Under the pieces are notes generated by a model. It saw only the letters and a list, made by a program, of their open reading frames with translations, was not told the DNA's origin and made no database searches. Below, piece by piece: positions 25,638 through 37,841 of a stretch of 64,000 nt of DNA (position 1 is the stretch's first letter; the number at the start of each line of letters is the position of its first letter). Source of the stretch: Papaver somniferum (lineage: Eukaryota; Streptophyta; Magnoliopsida; Ranunculales; Papaveraceae); the NCBI RefSeq assembly GCF_003573695.1, contig NC_039358.1, positions 17,732,637 through 17,796,636 on the forward strand. The letters run 5' to 3'. The position numbers and the translations under genes are program-made.

Positions 25638-25829
25638 CGCCTATATAGTAGTTGTTTTAATCTAATGTATTTCTTTTATTCTCATGTCTGATGTGGTTGT
25701 TCAATGCAGTATATTTTTATTTATGAGATTGATGGTGCAATGTTTAATCCAGGAAAAAATTAAATTACTTATGATACTGATGGTGCAAATGTGAAGACAT
25801 CCACATGTTTGGTTTTAGATAATCGTAAT
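25638..25829 (+). other. 3' flank of the 144-codon ORF
   Basis: AT-rich sequence with two GATGGTGCAA repeats (about 25730 and 25780). It ends at the LTR start TGAAAAAG. Probably 3' UTR; no poly(A) signal is certain. Confidence 0.4.
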
Positions 25830-28307
25830 TGAAAAAGTGGGGGTCTAACAACCTCAGCCAATAATTCGCTTAGCAATCTGTATGGACTAACTCCAATATA
25901 CTTTCAAGAGAATCAACTAGACAGTCAGACTCAATCTTAAGAAAAGTATATCAAGGAGTTATATCTCAGTTTTTCGATTCAATACATACTCAAGCAAATA
26001 AAATTCTGTGAGTCTAATTGAACACAAAAGAAATTAACTTGAACGGTACCAAAGACCAATGTTCAAGTATCAATCAATTTCAATCAACAACCAAAGGTTG
26101 GATTTACAAATTGATCGATTCAACGCACAACCTGCGATATTTCAATTATATAACAAAATATAATGCGAGGAAAAGAGATAACACCGACACCAGAAGTTTT
26201 GTTAATGGGGAAACCGCAAATGCAGAAAAACCCCGGGACCTAGTCCAGATTGACGCACACTGTATTAAGCCGCTACAGACACCACTCTACTACAAACTAA
26301 CTTCGGCCTGGACTGTAGTTGAACCGCAATCAATCTCACACTGATCCAAGGTATAATTGAGCTTCTTACGTCTCTGATCCCAGCATGATACTACGCACTT
26401 GATTCCCTTATCTGATCTCACCCACAACTAAGAGTTGCTACGACCCAAAGTCGAAGACTTTAATAAATAAATTTGTATCACACATAAAAGTCTACAAGAA
26501 TAGATAAATTTGTCTCCCACAGAAACACCTACAAGTTTTGTTTCGTCTTTTGATAAATCAAGGTGAACATGAACCAATCGATAACCCGGACTTATATTCC
26601 TGAAGAGCGGCCTAGAATAATCAATCACCTCACAATAATCTTAATCGACTAGCGAAACAAGATATTGGGGAATCACAAAAGATGAGACGAAGATGTTTGT
26701 AACTATTTTTCTATATTGCCTATCGGAGAAATTAATCTCGAGCCAATTTTACAATTGTACTCAGTACGATAGAAAGAGAAAGATCAGATCACGCAACTAC
26801 ATAGAAACTAGTTGGGACTGGCTTCACAATCCCAATGAATTCTTCAAGTTGTTAACCTACAGGGTCTCGATAGAAACCTAAGGTTAAAGGAGAATCGACT
26901 CTAGCGTATACAACTAGTATCACACAGGAGGTGTGATACTAGGTTTCCCAATTGCTAGAGTTTTCCTTTATATAGTGTTCAAATCAGGGTTTGCAATCAA
27001 TGATACCTTGGTAACAAAGCATTCAATATTCACCGTTAGATGAAAACCTGATTAGATTCAAGCTAATATATTTCAACCGTTAGATCGAATCTTAGTTTTT
27101 TATACAAAAATGAAATGCACGTTCATTTAGGTTTGTGTAATTGTACCTAAACGTGTACACATAATTGGTTCAGTAGTAGATAACCAAATGGTTAGCCATA
27201 TGAGCACTTTCATATCAACCATATTCATATTCATCGTAACTAGTTCAAATGACTCAAAATAACTAGTTAGAGAGTTGTTCAATTGCTTAGATCTTATAGA
27301 AGTATACAAGACACAATCGAAGCAAAATCATTTTTGATTCACTCGAATCGATTCATGAACATTATAGCCACGGTTTGCAAATTGCATTCTTTAATATATA
27401 AATGTTTTAGTTCATGAACAAACCAATTTTAGAAAGTAACACACTTAAGTATGCGTGCGGGTATGCGTACTTAAGTAACCGGATTTGAGTTTGTTTTGGT
27501 TTTCAAACTCAGCAGAAATTCACGGACGTGAACTTTCGCTAGTATGCGTACGGGTACGCATACTTAGGTAACCGGATTGAGTTGGTTTTGATTTCCAAAC
27601 TCAGCAGGAATTCATGGTCGTGAACTTCCGCCAGTATACTTACGAGTGCGCATACTTACCCAGTCTCCATCAACCATTTAGTACACACACAAGTATGCAT
27701 ACATTTGGTTCCCGGTTTTGGACTTCTACACTAATTTGCGAACACATTATATGCTTATATCCAAAGATGGTTACATATTCTAAACTCTCATTTCAATCAT
27801 TGAAACATTCTTAGAGGATGTTATATAGCGGTTATTCACACACTATTTTTTCATCAAAGAGATTTTCAAAAGATTAAAAGAATCAACATGACTTTCTTCA
27901 CTTGTAAAGATGAACTTGGCCAAAGCGAAAGCTTACCAACACATATTTCGAGAAATAGATAAGCGAGATAAACTCAGATCGAAATAGTAAATGTGTATAA
28001 TCGAAATCTATATAGAAATACGAATTTTTTCTCAAGATAGGAATAGAGTAGATAGACTTTTGAGTGATAGATAAGTTCAAGTCTCCATATACCTTTTAGT
28101 CGATGATGTTACACCAGTTCCTTGAGTAGTTTTTCGTCCTTGTATGATGAACGTCGTGGAGTCTAGATCTCAACTACACTTTTTATCCTAGTCCGAGACT
28201 TATCTATAGGTAGACTAGAAATCAAGACTTATAGTTTTGGCAACTAAACTTGACAAACAAGCTTGAGATAGCAACGCTTGCGAGTTCGACCGAGCAGTGC
28301 TCTAACA
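25830..28307 (-). repeat. 3' LTR of the split Sirevirus-like element (2478 bp)
   Basis: On the minus strand it runs TGTTAGAGC (28307) to CTTTTTCA (25830). It is collinear with the array LTRs but clearly diverged. It is preceded in element orientation by a textbook polypurine tract, AAAGGGGGAGAT, at 28308-28319. The flank at 25825-25829 is GTAAT. Confidence 0.88.
27440..27690 (-). repeat. LTR repeat module with palindromic ATGCGTAC-type motifs
   Basis: About three units of roughly 100 bp each contain AGTATGCGTACGGGTACGC-like palindromes, with CAAACTCAGCAG(A/G)AATTC between them. At the same LTR position the array elements carry TTCGCGGAC-type motifs. Palindromic repeat clusters in LTRs are known from Sireviruses and may act in transcription; the role is inferred. 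Confidence 0.65.
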
Positions 28308-29679
28308 ATCTCCCCCTTTGCCAATTTTAGTGACAAAACTATCAGTACATATGGAATACAAAATAAATAAACTTTTCAGCTTCTCTTCCACATGCAAGAT
28401 CTCCTTGGTTCTTCAACTTTACTCGAAATCTTCGTCACTTCCAAGTACTCCAATGATTCCAAAGATATTCAATGCATCATCACCGTTGTTGAAGATCTGT
28501 AGCCATAACAATGAGAAAACAAAAGCTCTCAATCATTGTTACACAATGCCATAATATCACTACACATCATCAAAGTTCAATTGTATCACAACTTCGACAA
28601 CAATAATATGGTGATATGTATCACTCCCCCTTAGTCAATACTCTATCTCACATGGAAACCACTCCCCCTTACATAATGATCCGAAAACCATATGTATTTT
28701 TAGTGTGAACTACACATTAATTCTCCCCCTTTTTGTCAATAAAATTGGCAAAGGTACAAAAACTAGTGGGATCCTAATGAAATTTCCATAGAGACATTTC
28801 ATGACCAAAATAAAGTACATATCAACTTTTTAGATGCAATCATATAGCCGAAGCTAAATGCATTATCAAGGATTTTATAAAGATACAAGATAACCCCTAC
28901 AATATTCCACAGCCGCACTTCCCACAAAGATTTGGCAATTAAGCACAAGTTCAATTAAGAACTCTCCCCCATAAAATGTCATTCCCGAAATAACAACAAG
29001 AGTGACCTTACTTTCCCAAGAAAAGAAGGATTTCTTTGGACAACGATAAATCACATAAGAATATGAATATGTATCCAAAAACTCAATTAAATTAACCACA
29101 AGAGAACCCGCGATTAATTTAATCGGAAATGCTCAACATAAGAGAATTTACGGAGCCGCACAGTATATGCATAACATATGGATCAAGGAAGGTCAATATT
29201 ATGGAATAAACAAGGATTCACTCTATCACTATTTGCTCAAAGACATACAATAGACATAATCGTTGTAAACAAAAGTTTTATCCTTTCTTCCATCAAATAA
29301 TGACATAAAAGGCTTTTACTTTTGTTTGTCAAAAGTTCATTCAATATTTTACCAATACTTGCATATCGACAGACGACAGACTTAACTTTTGACCACGTAT
29401 TGGACATTTATAGTTCACGGACGCAAACACACATATCCCATAACAATTTGCAATATATAAAACCATAAAGATTAATACTGCAAAAATCATCTTCCAAACA
29501 AACTTTAGAATTTAAACAAATAAATCTAAAAACATTGAATTTGAAAAACGTTGGACATAGCTATGTGTAATCACACTAATGGCTATTCCAAACTCTAGTT
29601 ATTCTTCCTAAAAAGACAAGAATAAAATTCTCATAAGAAGATTTCCTAGACAAAATAAAAACGACTCATAGAGAACATT
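28308..29679 (-). other. Internal 3' non-coding region with multiple polypurine tracts (split element)
   Basis: Plus-strand pyrimidine runs at 28308-28319, 28625-28633, 28665-28673, 28722-28735 and 28963-28971 are polypurine tracts in element orientation. The rest is AT-rich with no ORF that looks like protein. It corresponds to 1391-2400 of the array but is diverged and contains extra AT-rich sequence at about 29150-29680. Confidence 0.6.
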
Positions 29680-30004
29680 TCACTTACTTTGAATACTCTT
29701 TTCGTATTCCCTATATTCATCAAGCTCATCCTCGATTAGATCAATCCTGGATTCAAGATTATCCATCTTTTCTTCAAGTCTTTTGGAAGAGGATTCAAGT
29801 TCAACCTTCACAAACTTGTTCCAAGACAAGATTCATGATTAAAGAGAGCTTATCAAAATGAGAGATCGAGGGATCCTCATCAGAAGAGGAGTCACGCTTG
29901 TTGGAGCATATCTCACTATCAGAAGAATCAAAACGAACCTTCTTAGAGGGAAAGAGAACAGTCCAAACATCACTTTCTTTGCTAGAAAGACTTGATGAAG
30001 ACAT
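29680..30004 (-). pseudogene. Small coiled-coil ORF downstream of gag, frameshifted
   Basis: Starting at the ATG at 30004-30002, about 65 residues of Ser/Asp-rich sequence (MSSSSLSSKESDVW..., with DSSSDEDP) lead into a Leu/Glu-rich stretch. A frameshift near 29815 moves the continuation into another frame, where it reads as a heptad-like coiled coil (RLEEKMDNLESRIDLIED) ending at TGA 29682-29680. I do not recognise it as a named protein. Its place between gag and the 3' LTR, and the decayed coiled-coil sequence at the same place in the array, suggest an element-encoded accessory protein or a displaced end of gag. Confidence 0.45.
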
Positions 30005-30463
30005 GATAAAATAAAAAAGAAATGCTCTCATCAAGGACAAATCTTCATTTTTAAGAAGGATTGAAGATATGGGATAAAATTTCCAAAAAGACCTTTGACC
30101 AAAACCCTAACAAAATTTGGTCATCCCCAAGAAAAAGTCTTTACAGGCGAAACCGTTTACGTACACAAACGGTTCTTGACTAAAAAGAGTTAAAAGCAAC
30201 AAAAGAAACAGAACTAGAAAAATAACAAAGGTATTTCATCACAACTCTCTTTAAGATTATGATTCTTGCCCAAGAGAGACAAACAAGAATCATGTTAAGC
30301 AGAATTACAGAATGTAATTTCTCCAATCCACAACAGGACTGGAAGATTTCTTACGACGGGATGAAGTATTCGTCATTCCTTATTTATGTTTTTCCTTTAG
30401 AAAAGAAGAGTTATGCACATCATTCTTCCCCCTTTTTAGGAAAATTTCTAATACCTTGTTTGT
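30005..30463 (-). other. AT-rich spacer between gag and the small coiled-coil ORF
   Basis: No supported gene. It contains one more pyrimidine-rich run (CTTCCCCCTTTTTAGG near 30425) that would be a polypurine tract on the element strand. Confidence 0.4.
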
Positions 30464-31533
30464 TTATTTTTTCAAGCTATGACAGGCTTTGGAAATCCTT
30501 TTTGAAAGAGGTAAGGATTTTATAGGGGATTTCCTTTTCATCTTCTGAAAACAAGGTTTAACAGAAGAGAAATATTCTTGATCTTTAGTGCATATAATTT
30601 CACGATGATCTTGATTTTCACACAAGGATACCAAACTATTTGGTAAGACCTTGTAGTTCTCCACATCATTCTTTTCATAGTGATTTGAGAATGACATATA
30701 ATCAGGAGTAATTTGATGATAGTGCTTAACAGAATTAATCGAAGAAGTTCGATGTTTCTTATTAGTGATAGCAACTTCATGTCTTAAATTAAACAGTTGA
30801 CATTCCAGATCTTCAATCTTTTTAACCAAAATTTCCTTTTTCTAGTTGAAACATTTCTGGATAAGTAATATTGTGCATCATGGAATAATCTGGACTGTTA
30901 GGAGGACAGGTGTGATTATCAACAAAGAGGTTAAGAGAACTTTCACAGATATCGTTCTCAGGACAGTAGTCAAGAGTAGCCATCCATGCTTTTGTTAATT
31001 CACTTAACTTCTCATCAAAACTTTTGGAAGTATTATGGATAATTCTATAGCACTTAGAAAAAGATACAAAATCGTAGTTTTTCTGAACTTTTCTATCCTT
31101 TTTTCTGACTGACTGGGCTTTCTTTTGAGACTTTGTTTTATTCTGTCTAAGAGTTTTCTTAAGTTGTTGTATAAACAGTGACAGAGTTGAATTAAAAGAA
31201 TTCTCATCCCTTGTATCAATCAATTTAGGACGTCGAGATTTTTTATCATATGAAGCAATATGATTGCTTAACAAGTGACGTTTTTCTCTTTGACAAAGTT
31301 CAAGATCGAAAATTTTAAGCTTTCTGACAAGAGTATTTCTGGAAAGCGTGTCAAGGTTATTTCCTTCAACGATGGCATGCTTCTTAGAATCGTATTTATA
31401 TGGCAGGGATCTGAGAATCTTCATCACAATGTCCTTTTCAGGAATAGTCTTACCCAATGCAAAAGATGCATTAACAATCTCAGACACTTTGTGATTAAAC
31501 TCATCAAATGAATCTTCATCTGCCATACGAAGG
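30464..31533 (-). pseudogene. Sirevirus-type gag, C-terminal piece (split element)
   Basis: In minus orientation it begins at the insertion site with MADEDSFDEFNHKVSEIVN, the same gag core region as in the array (compare 4195-4140), and runs in one frame to 30822. A frameshift near 30835 is followed by a coiled-coil-like continuation (KKIEDLECQLFNLRHEV) to 30464. The CCHC zinc knuckles of the array gag are not recognisable here, only a weak KCYRIIH remnant. A coiled-coil C-terminus is typical of Sirevirus Gag. The N-terminal part lies at 46786-47129 and 60909-60961. Confidence 0.75.
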
Positions 31534-31727
31534 TGTAAATGGTGGATTTTCAACAAAGGGCAAAACCGTAAAATCATGATACTGCATGTTTTCTGATACA
31601 GCTTTCAGGCATGCGATGACTCATATTTTACGAAGCCACGATGAATATGTCTTTCGAAAAGCCTCCACTAGCTGAGCGTTCGATCCCTGGCATTTCGTCG
31701 TGCCCTCTATGTAGAATAACATAATTG

Positions 31728-32010
31728 GGCGGTTCTCGGTAGATTGAGAGCAATAACGCCTTCAGGACGTCGGTGATACTCACTGTTCCCTGACTACATG
31801 AGAGAGACCCCCATCTACATAGAAGAACGATTGGGCGGTTCTCCGTAAGATTGAGAGCAATAACGCCTTCAAGACGTCGGTGACACTCATTGTTCCCTGA
31901 CTATGTAGAGAGATCGTGTATAGACCCAGGCGGTTCTCCGTAAGATTGAGAGCAATAACGTCTTCAAGACTTCGGTAAGACTCGTTGTTTCACTGACTAT
32001 ACGCAAGAGA
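31728..32010 (+). repeat. Three about 80-100-bp repeats in the Tat-like LTR
   Basis: Three copies contain GGCGGTTCTCCGTAAGATTG, then AGAGCAATAACG, CTTCAGGACGTCGGTGA and CACTGTTCCCTGACTA. They begin near 31728, 31834 and 31930. The set recurs in the 3' LTR at about 43550-43830. Confidence 0.75.
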
Positions 32011-32069
32011 TCAAATTCTACTGTGACATTCACACTGAATTCCTAGAAGATAATCTATCTTATCTCATT

Positions 32070-32405
32070 ACTCTTATTTCATGATCGAAATGGTAATAGA
32101 TAAATGTATTACTCCGATTTCATGACCGAATCACGGCTGATCTCATGAAATGGTAATAGATATTACTCCGATTTCATGGTCGAACCCACGGCTGGTCTCA
32201 TGAAATGGTAATATCACCACTTATTTTATTACTCTGATTTCATGGTCGAATCCACGATCCCATGGAATGGTAATACCTATTTTATTATTCTGAATTCATG
32301 GTCGAATCCACGGCTGATCCTATGAATTGATAATAAAAAACTACTCACTTTTATTACTCAGATTCATGAATCATTCTCCGCTGAATTTCATAAATTAGTA
32401 ATAAA
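32070..32405 (+). repeat. Five about 55-bp hairpin-forming repeats in the Tat-like LTR
   Basis: Units contain GATTTCATGGTCGAA, then CACGGCTG and TCATGAAATGGTAATA. ATTTCATG and CATGAAAT form inverted arms, so each unit can fold back. The same series lies in the 3' LTR at about 43893-44225. Confidence 0.75.
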
Positions 32406-33779
32406 TACTCAAAAATCGAGCATTTGGACTATCAATGAGTAATCCCCATAAAATGGTGTAAGTGTACTCGAAAATGATGCACGAACAAACACCCAAATGC
32501 GCGAACGCACATTTAAAATATGAATGAATGAGGAATCTCACATAAAACAGGAGAGAGAGAATAATAATATTAAAATAATCGGAAAGCGCTCATGGTTCGG
32601 GCCCTAGCCGTGGCCGGTCCCATGCTTCCTCCATTATTTTCCTTATTTTTATTTTTTTCATAAACTCATGAAGACTCCTCCATTCCATCAACTTTCCTTG
32701 TTTGAGCAAAACTCGTGGTTTCTCCATATTTGTGCAGTTTCACAAAAATAATAATACTAGGGAAAGGTGTTGCGGGACCGGGCAACAACCGGCCGTCCAT
32801 GCCCTAGCCGTGGACGGTCCCACACCTTGCAATCCCTAATCTTTCATAAATTGTTATTTCTTTCATCTTGTGAAACTCTCCTGTTTTAGCAAAAATCATG
32901 GTTTCTCATATTTTCTCAAATATTGCGCGAACCATGAAAAGGGCCAAAAGTCAACATGGTCACACGACCGACTAGGCTACTCACGAAAAATATATTAAAA
33001 TATTATTATTTTAATATTCACAAAATATTGATCAAATGAGCATACTTGCTCATTCGAGCAAAATCGAGGATTTCAGTCAAAGATCGAACTCTTCTGAAAA
33101 TCCGAAATATTGCTCAAACGCACATCAGAAAATGTTGAAACTCTCATAACTGAGACACGGGCGTTATGGAAACACGGGAATGGTCCCTTGACCGACCAAG
33201 GGTGGCTTTAAGGCTTGCAACAAGACGTTCTCACACATTTTCACACTTTTTGACCTAATTTGTGCAATCGCTCATATTGGGTCCAAACTCTTCACAACTA
33301 CCTCAGAATTTGTGAAAACGCCCACCAGCGGCCCCACGGACACCAAGGGACGGTCTCATGCCACCTTGGTCAGTCCCTTACTTTTCTATAATTAGGTTTT
33401 CTCACCTAATGCTCAATGGAGCGCTATTTCAATAAATGATGAAACCGGCACTTAATCGTCATTCCTTCACCAATCGGTCAACTCAGGACCCTGGTGAACG
33501 CTCACTCGAGCAATTGTGCACAACATGGACGTCCACAATCCAATAAGGTCGGTCCCTCCTTCGCTCATGACCTATTATCAACAATTCGTCAATCGATGAG
33601 CAATTTCTCAAAAATTAGGATTTCGAACAAACGCTCAACAAATCACCATTCTGAGTAAATTCAAACACTAAATAAATCTATGTTAATCCAGTAAAAAACA
33701 CGCGGATTAATTATATAATATTCGGTAATCTACCAATATTTTAATTAATATTTTATTGGGTCACATCACCAATAAATAA

Positions 33780-34270
33780 ATAATTTGTCGAATCGAGCAA
33801 TACTTGCTCAATTACTCGAATATTGATCCAACTATCAATATTCAGTAATTCTTCGAATTGAGAAATACTTGCTCAATTGTTCGAATATTGATCCAACTCT
33901 CAGTATTCAGTAATTTGTCGAATTGCGCAATACTTTCTCAATTACTCGAATATTCATCCAACTATCAATATTCAGTAATTTATCAGTAATTCGTCGAATT
34001 GAGCAATACTTGCTCAATTGCTCGAATATTGATCCAACTATCAATATTCAGTAATTTATCAGTAATTCGTCGAATTAGGCAATACTTGCTCAATCGCTCG
34101 AATATTGATCCAACTCTGAATATTCAGTAATTTGTCGAATTGAGAAATACTTGCTCAGTCGCCCAACTATCAATATTCAGTAATTCGCAATACTTGCTTA
34201 ATTGCTCGAGTATTGATCCAACCATCGATATCCAGTAATGCGTCGAGCAATTGCTCAGTTACTCGAATGT
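33780..34270 (+). repeat. About 60-bp GAGCAATACTTGCTC repeats in the Tat-like LTR
   Basis: Six or more copies of a unit with AATTGAGCAATACTTGCTCA, then ATTGCTCGAATATTGATCC and AACTATCAATATTCAGTAAT. GAGCAATACTTGCTC is itself an inverted repeat. The 3' LTR has fewer copies (about 45655-45990). Confidence 0.8.
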
Positions 34271-34642
34271 TCTAACTGAGCAATTCGCCATTCATGCTCA
34301 ATTCAACAAACCCTAGACTCATTGTCTAATCAGTCAACAACTGACTAATTAAAACATGTTTGCCTCGCAGACTCCACGATTTGTGAGACATCAATCACGT
34401 CACAAATGGGGGATATCACTTAGGGTTTTGGTCTAGCGGTCTACGGCACGTGGATTCATCCATGACGAGAAATGTGCATAAGTCGTGCAAACGGTTGAAG
34501 GAGTTATCAAAGTAGTGGGTACACGATCAGTCAAGTCTCCACATGACATGGAACTGACTTTACCACGATTTCCCACTTTCCCACTCTTTCACTCAAGAAA
34601 CCGTCACACTTACAGGGATCAATGTGTTCGCTATTCTAACAA

Positions 34643-34650
34643 TATAAATA
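34643..34650 (+). promoter_or_regulatory. TATA box of the Tat-like 5' LTR
   Basis: TATAAATA in AACAATATAAATAAGTCTC, about 420 bp before the LTR end, with an identical copy in the 3' LTR at 46361-46368. It would drive transcription into the plus-strand gag. Confidence 0.55.
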
Positions 34651-35071
34651 AGTCTCTGAATCCACGTTTGAAAAGGACAACATTCGTCTACACAAGAATT
34701 TTTAGAGCAATCACTCTCATAAATTCCATCAATCGCTCAGAATTTATTCACAAAACTCATTTTCAGCAGTTCTTCAATTTGCAGAAACCTTCAACACATC
34801 CACAATCCTTGATCATCATCGATCCCACACAATTCTCAGCTTCCCTCCTACAGATCAATCCATCTCCCTCTTTGCGACCTAATTGACTCTGGAACGTCCA
34901 TTGACTTGGTTTAAGCCGGAATCCTACAGATAGATCTCTCGAATCTAAGCACTCCCTTTGCAGTGCATCTGTGTGAGGTTCAGCAGTTTGCTCGGTCGAG
35001 GAGTCTCGAAAGCGCGCTCAACTCTTCACTTCCCCAAAAAACCAGCAAACCGTTTTTCCCCATCCACAGGT

Positions 35072-35089
35072 TGGGGACCACAGTGGGAA
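35072..35089 (+). other. Candidate primer-binding site of the Tat-like element
   Basis: TGGGGACCACAGTGGGAA starts three bases after the LTR end. Position and the TGG start fit a PBS, but I cannot assign the tRNA with certainty. Confidence 0.4.
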
Positions 35090-35125
35090 ACTAATCTCTC
35101 GGTTGCAATCTCTCATTCTCACAAA

Positions 35126-37120
35126 ATGGCTGGTCTTAGGTCTAGGTTGGTTACAAATGCAAACGACGCTAGCACTAGCAACAATGATGGAAATCCAGAA
35201 ACTGTTCCTGCTTCCAACAGTGGTGGTGACACTACTCCTCCTCACACCAATGTCGAAAATCATCCTCTCTTCGGGCGGCATCCTGAAGAAATCAGAGAAA
35301 ATCCACCCACCATCGCTGATCTTATGAAAGTCCAGGAAGTTCTCGCCAAGAATCAAACTGATATGGATACTACTCAGAAGGAGTTATGTAACTATCTCAA
35401 AACTCTCAATGATAAGATGTCAGACAAAACCCAAGGGAAAGGAAAAGACAAGGAAACATCTCCAACTGTTGATCCCGAAGTTATTCCAGTCCTTGACGAT
35501 GATGAAACCCGCAAAGCTGTAGAACCTGAACCTACCGGTTTCATCACCCGTGAAGACCTGGAACGCTTTATGGAGAATCGTGGAAAAGGCCATGCACCGT
35601 CCGTGCATCGTCATCAACCTCCATATCCCGCTGCTACACAAAGAATCCCTCTCCCAAAAGGTTACACTTCTCCAACGTTCGCACTCTACAATGGAACGGG
35701 AAATGCTCGAGAGCATGTTTCTCGATTCTTGGAGGCATTATGAGAACATGAACACAACCATATTGTCCGTTTGAAGGAGTTTTCAAAATCCCTGACGGGT
35801 CGAGCATATACTTGGTATCACAACATTGCATCAGGGAGCATAGCTAATTGAGGAGAGATGATTAATACTTTATACAGGATATACTTCTTTGTTTCTGAGC
35901 AAGTTACTCTTTCCGACTTAGGAAGGATGACTCAGAAGAATAATAAAAATCCGAACGACTATGTGAAGAAGTTCAGGATTCAAGCTTTGGATTTTCATGA
36001 TCCTAATGTGACTGAGCAACAACTGGTGGACTTGTACATCAACGGAATGATTCCAGTCTATAGAGCCTTGTTGGAAAATCTCCGATTTCAAACCTTTTCG
36101 GAACTTCATGAAGCGGCCAAGAGATCAGCAACCACCGCTCCAGCTTTATTAGAAAAAACCAAAACTGTCAAAGTCGAGGAACCAAACGCTCGGAGAAGCA
36201 CCAACAGGCGTTTAATCAACAAGAAGTACAATGTTGAAACTTCCATGAATGTTGCTGAAGGGGGAAAAAGATAAGCTGAGACACAGCAACACAAGAATAC
36301 TCCTCCGACATCTCACCCTCCAAAAGCACCAAGGAAGGACAACCAGGCTAGAAATACACAACCTCCAGTTCAGCATCAACAGAACGATGAGGAAGCACCC
36401 GACTTTCCTTTTCCCATTGAAGAAGTGATCGAACTGTTGGAAGTTTGGATTCAAGATGGTGCGATCAAATTGCCTCCCGTCAAAAAGGAACCAACTGAGG
36501 AACAAATGGAAAATCCACGCTACTGCCATTTACATAGGTATGTCAGTCATCCAACAAGTGATTGCAGAACTTTGAAGCGCATATTCAAAGAAAAGGCCGA
36601 CTCAGGGGAACTGGGGACTGAAGGAGTGCACAAAAATCCTTTCCCGTTCTGAACATTCGCACTCTCTGAGCAGCCGGTCAAAGAAGCAGTCCAATCCCTA
36701 ATCGAGCATGTCTGCGAATTGTTGTACTTGTCAAAGGCCCAAAGAGATGACATGTTTGATGCATTAAACCATATTGTGTCAGGAAAACGTCTAACAATTC
36801 AAGAGACACTCTCTGAACATCCAGTAACAAACAATGAGATGTACGACTGGGGACTTCTCACCAAGGTCTATCTCAAAGGAAATGAATTCAAGCAAGCACT
36901 TGTCGATTTTGGCACTGCTGTTAACATCATCCATTTGAAAACCCTCAGAGATGCTGGCATCACTCCACAAGAAGCAACTCATGCTCCTATCTCAGTCAGA
37001 GACCATGAGGGAATCTCCAGCGATGCTTACGGTTACATCATTATCAACATAAGAAATGATTCAACCTGGACAGAAAATAAATTCTTCATAATCAAGGAGA
37101 GGATCCAGGATATGACATGA
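35126..37120 (+). pseudogene. Tat-like gag-protease frame with four internal stops
   Basis: The start is the ATG at 35126 (MAGLRSRL), 57 bp past the LTR; the frame is also open upstream but within the LTR. One frame runs to 37120, interrupted by TGA 35741-35743, TGA 35849-35851, TAA 36272-36274 and TGA 36650-36652. The N-terminal gag has FALYNGTGNAREHVSRFLEAL-like sequence near residue 195. A capsid-like region follows at about 245-345, then a zinc-knuckle-like motif YCHLHRYVSHPTSDC near residue 466, typical of Tat/Ogre gag. An aspartic-protease-like ALVDFGTAVNII lies near residue 592, with Phe after the catalytic Asp instead of Ser/Thr/Leu. The protein cannot be made in one piece. Confidence 0.8.
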
Positions 37121-37841
37121 TTCTTCGGCGAGCATGGATTCATGATGGAAAGTTGCTGCGATATCTTCATCTTCAGTTGCACAATTCTCCATCGAAGAAA
37201 TCTCCGACTCGGAAGATGATCAACCTTTCGAGCACTTGGGAAAAGTCGAAGCCTTGATGGAACTCACACAAAAACCTGGGGAGGGCGCCCACGAATTCTT
37301 CAGGAGGTTTCGCACTCAGGCAAGTATTATTCCCCATGATCTGTATGTATTGCCAACTTTCAAATATGCTACCCTAGTCCGGGGACTCAGTTCTGCTCAA
37401 AACCTAGCTATCACCAAACGCTATGAGTGGTTAGTCTCACCTCAGCAATACTTCATCAAATGGTTAGATGCAGAACCTCTCCAAATCCATCATCTCACTA
37501 ACACGGTCATTGCTAGGATAATGACTGAGTTTCACAATCAATATCCTAAATATTCTCCCTTGCACGAGTGTCCACATGTGCCACAGAATGGAAAGCTCCA
37601 CCAACATGGAACCTTACGAGGAATTCCGAATCAGCAGAAGATATTCAAGGCACGGGAAACCAAACCGAACAAATTTCATGAAGGAGATTTGGTTCTTAAG
37701 GCAACCAGACGCAATTTGCACTTCACAAAGAGTTCTAACTGGGAAGGACCTTTTATGATTCCTAAGTCAGTTGCTGGAGGATATTACAAGTTGGCTGACA
37801 TCAAGGGCAAGACAAGTATACCAGTGATTCATGAAAATTGA
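37121..37841 (+). pseudogene. Gag-like segment joined to integrase C-terminal tail
   Basis: An open frame (37236-37841) in a different phase from gag-PR. Its first part reads as a gag core (MELTQKPGEGAHEFFRRFRT). Its last part reads as the end of a Gypsy integrase (HEGDLVLKATRR, NWEGPFMIPKS, GGYYKLADIKG). The roughly 3 kb of RT, RNase H and integrase core normally between protease and this tail is missing, so the element has an internal deletion plus a rearranged gag-like piece. Confidence 0.65.

Larger units (their letters stand above)
31534..35068 (+). repeat. 5' LTR of the Tat-like element (3535 bp)
   Basis: It starts TGTAAATGGTGGATTTTC and ends CCCCATCCACA. It contains three internal repeat families (listed separately) and a TATA box near its end. 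It is unusually long for an LTR. The difference in length from the 3' LTR (3430 bp) is largely explained by fewer copies of the about 60-bp repeat there. ORFs within it, such as 34485-34886, have no protein-like features. Confidence 0.9.
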
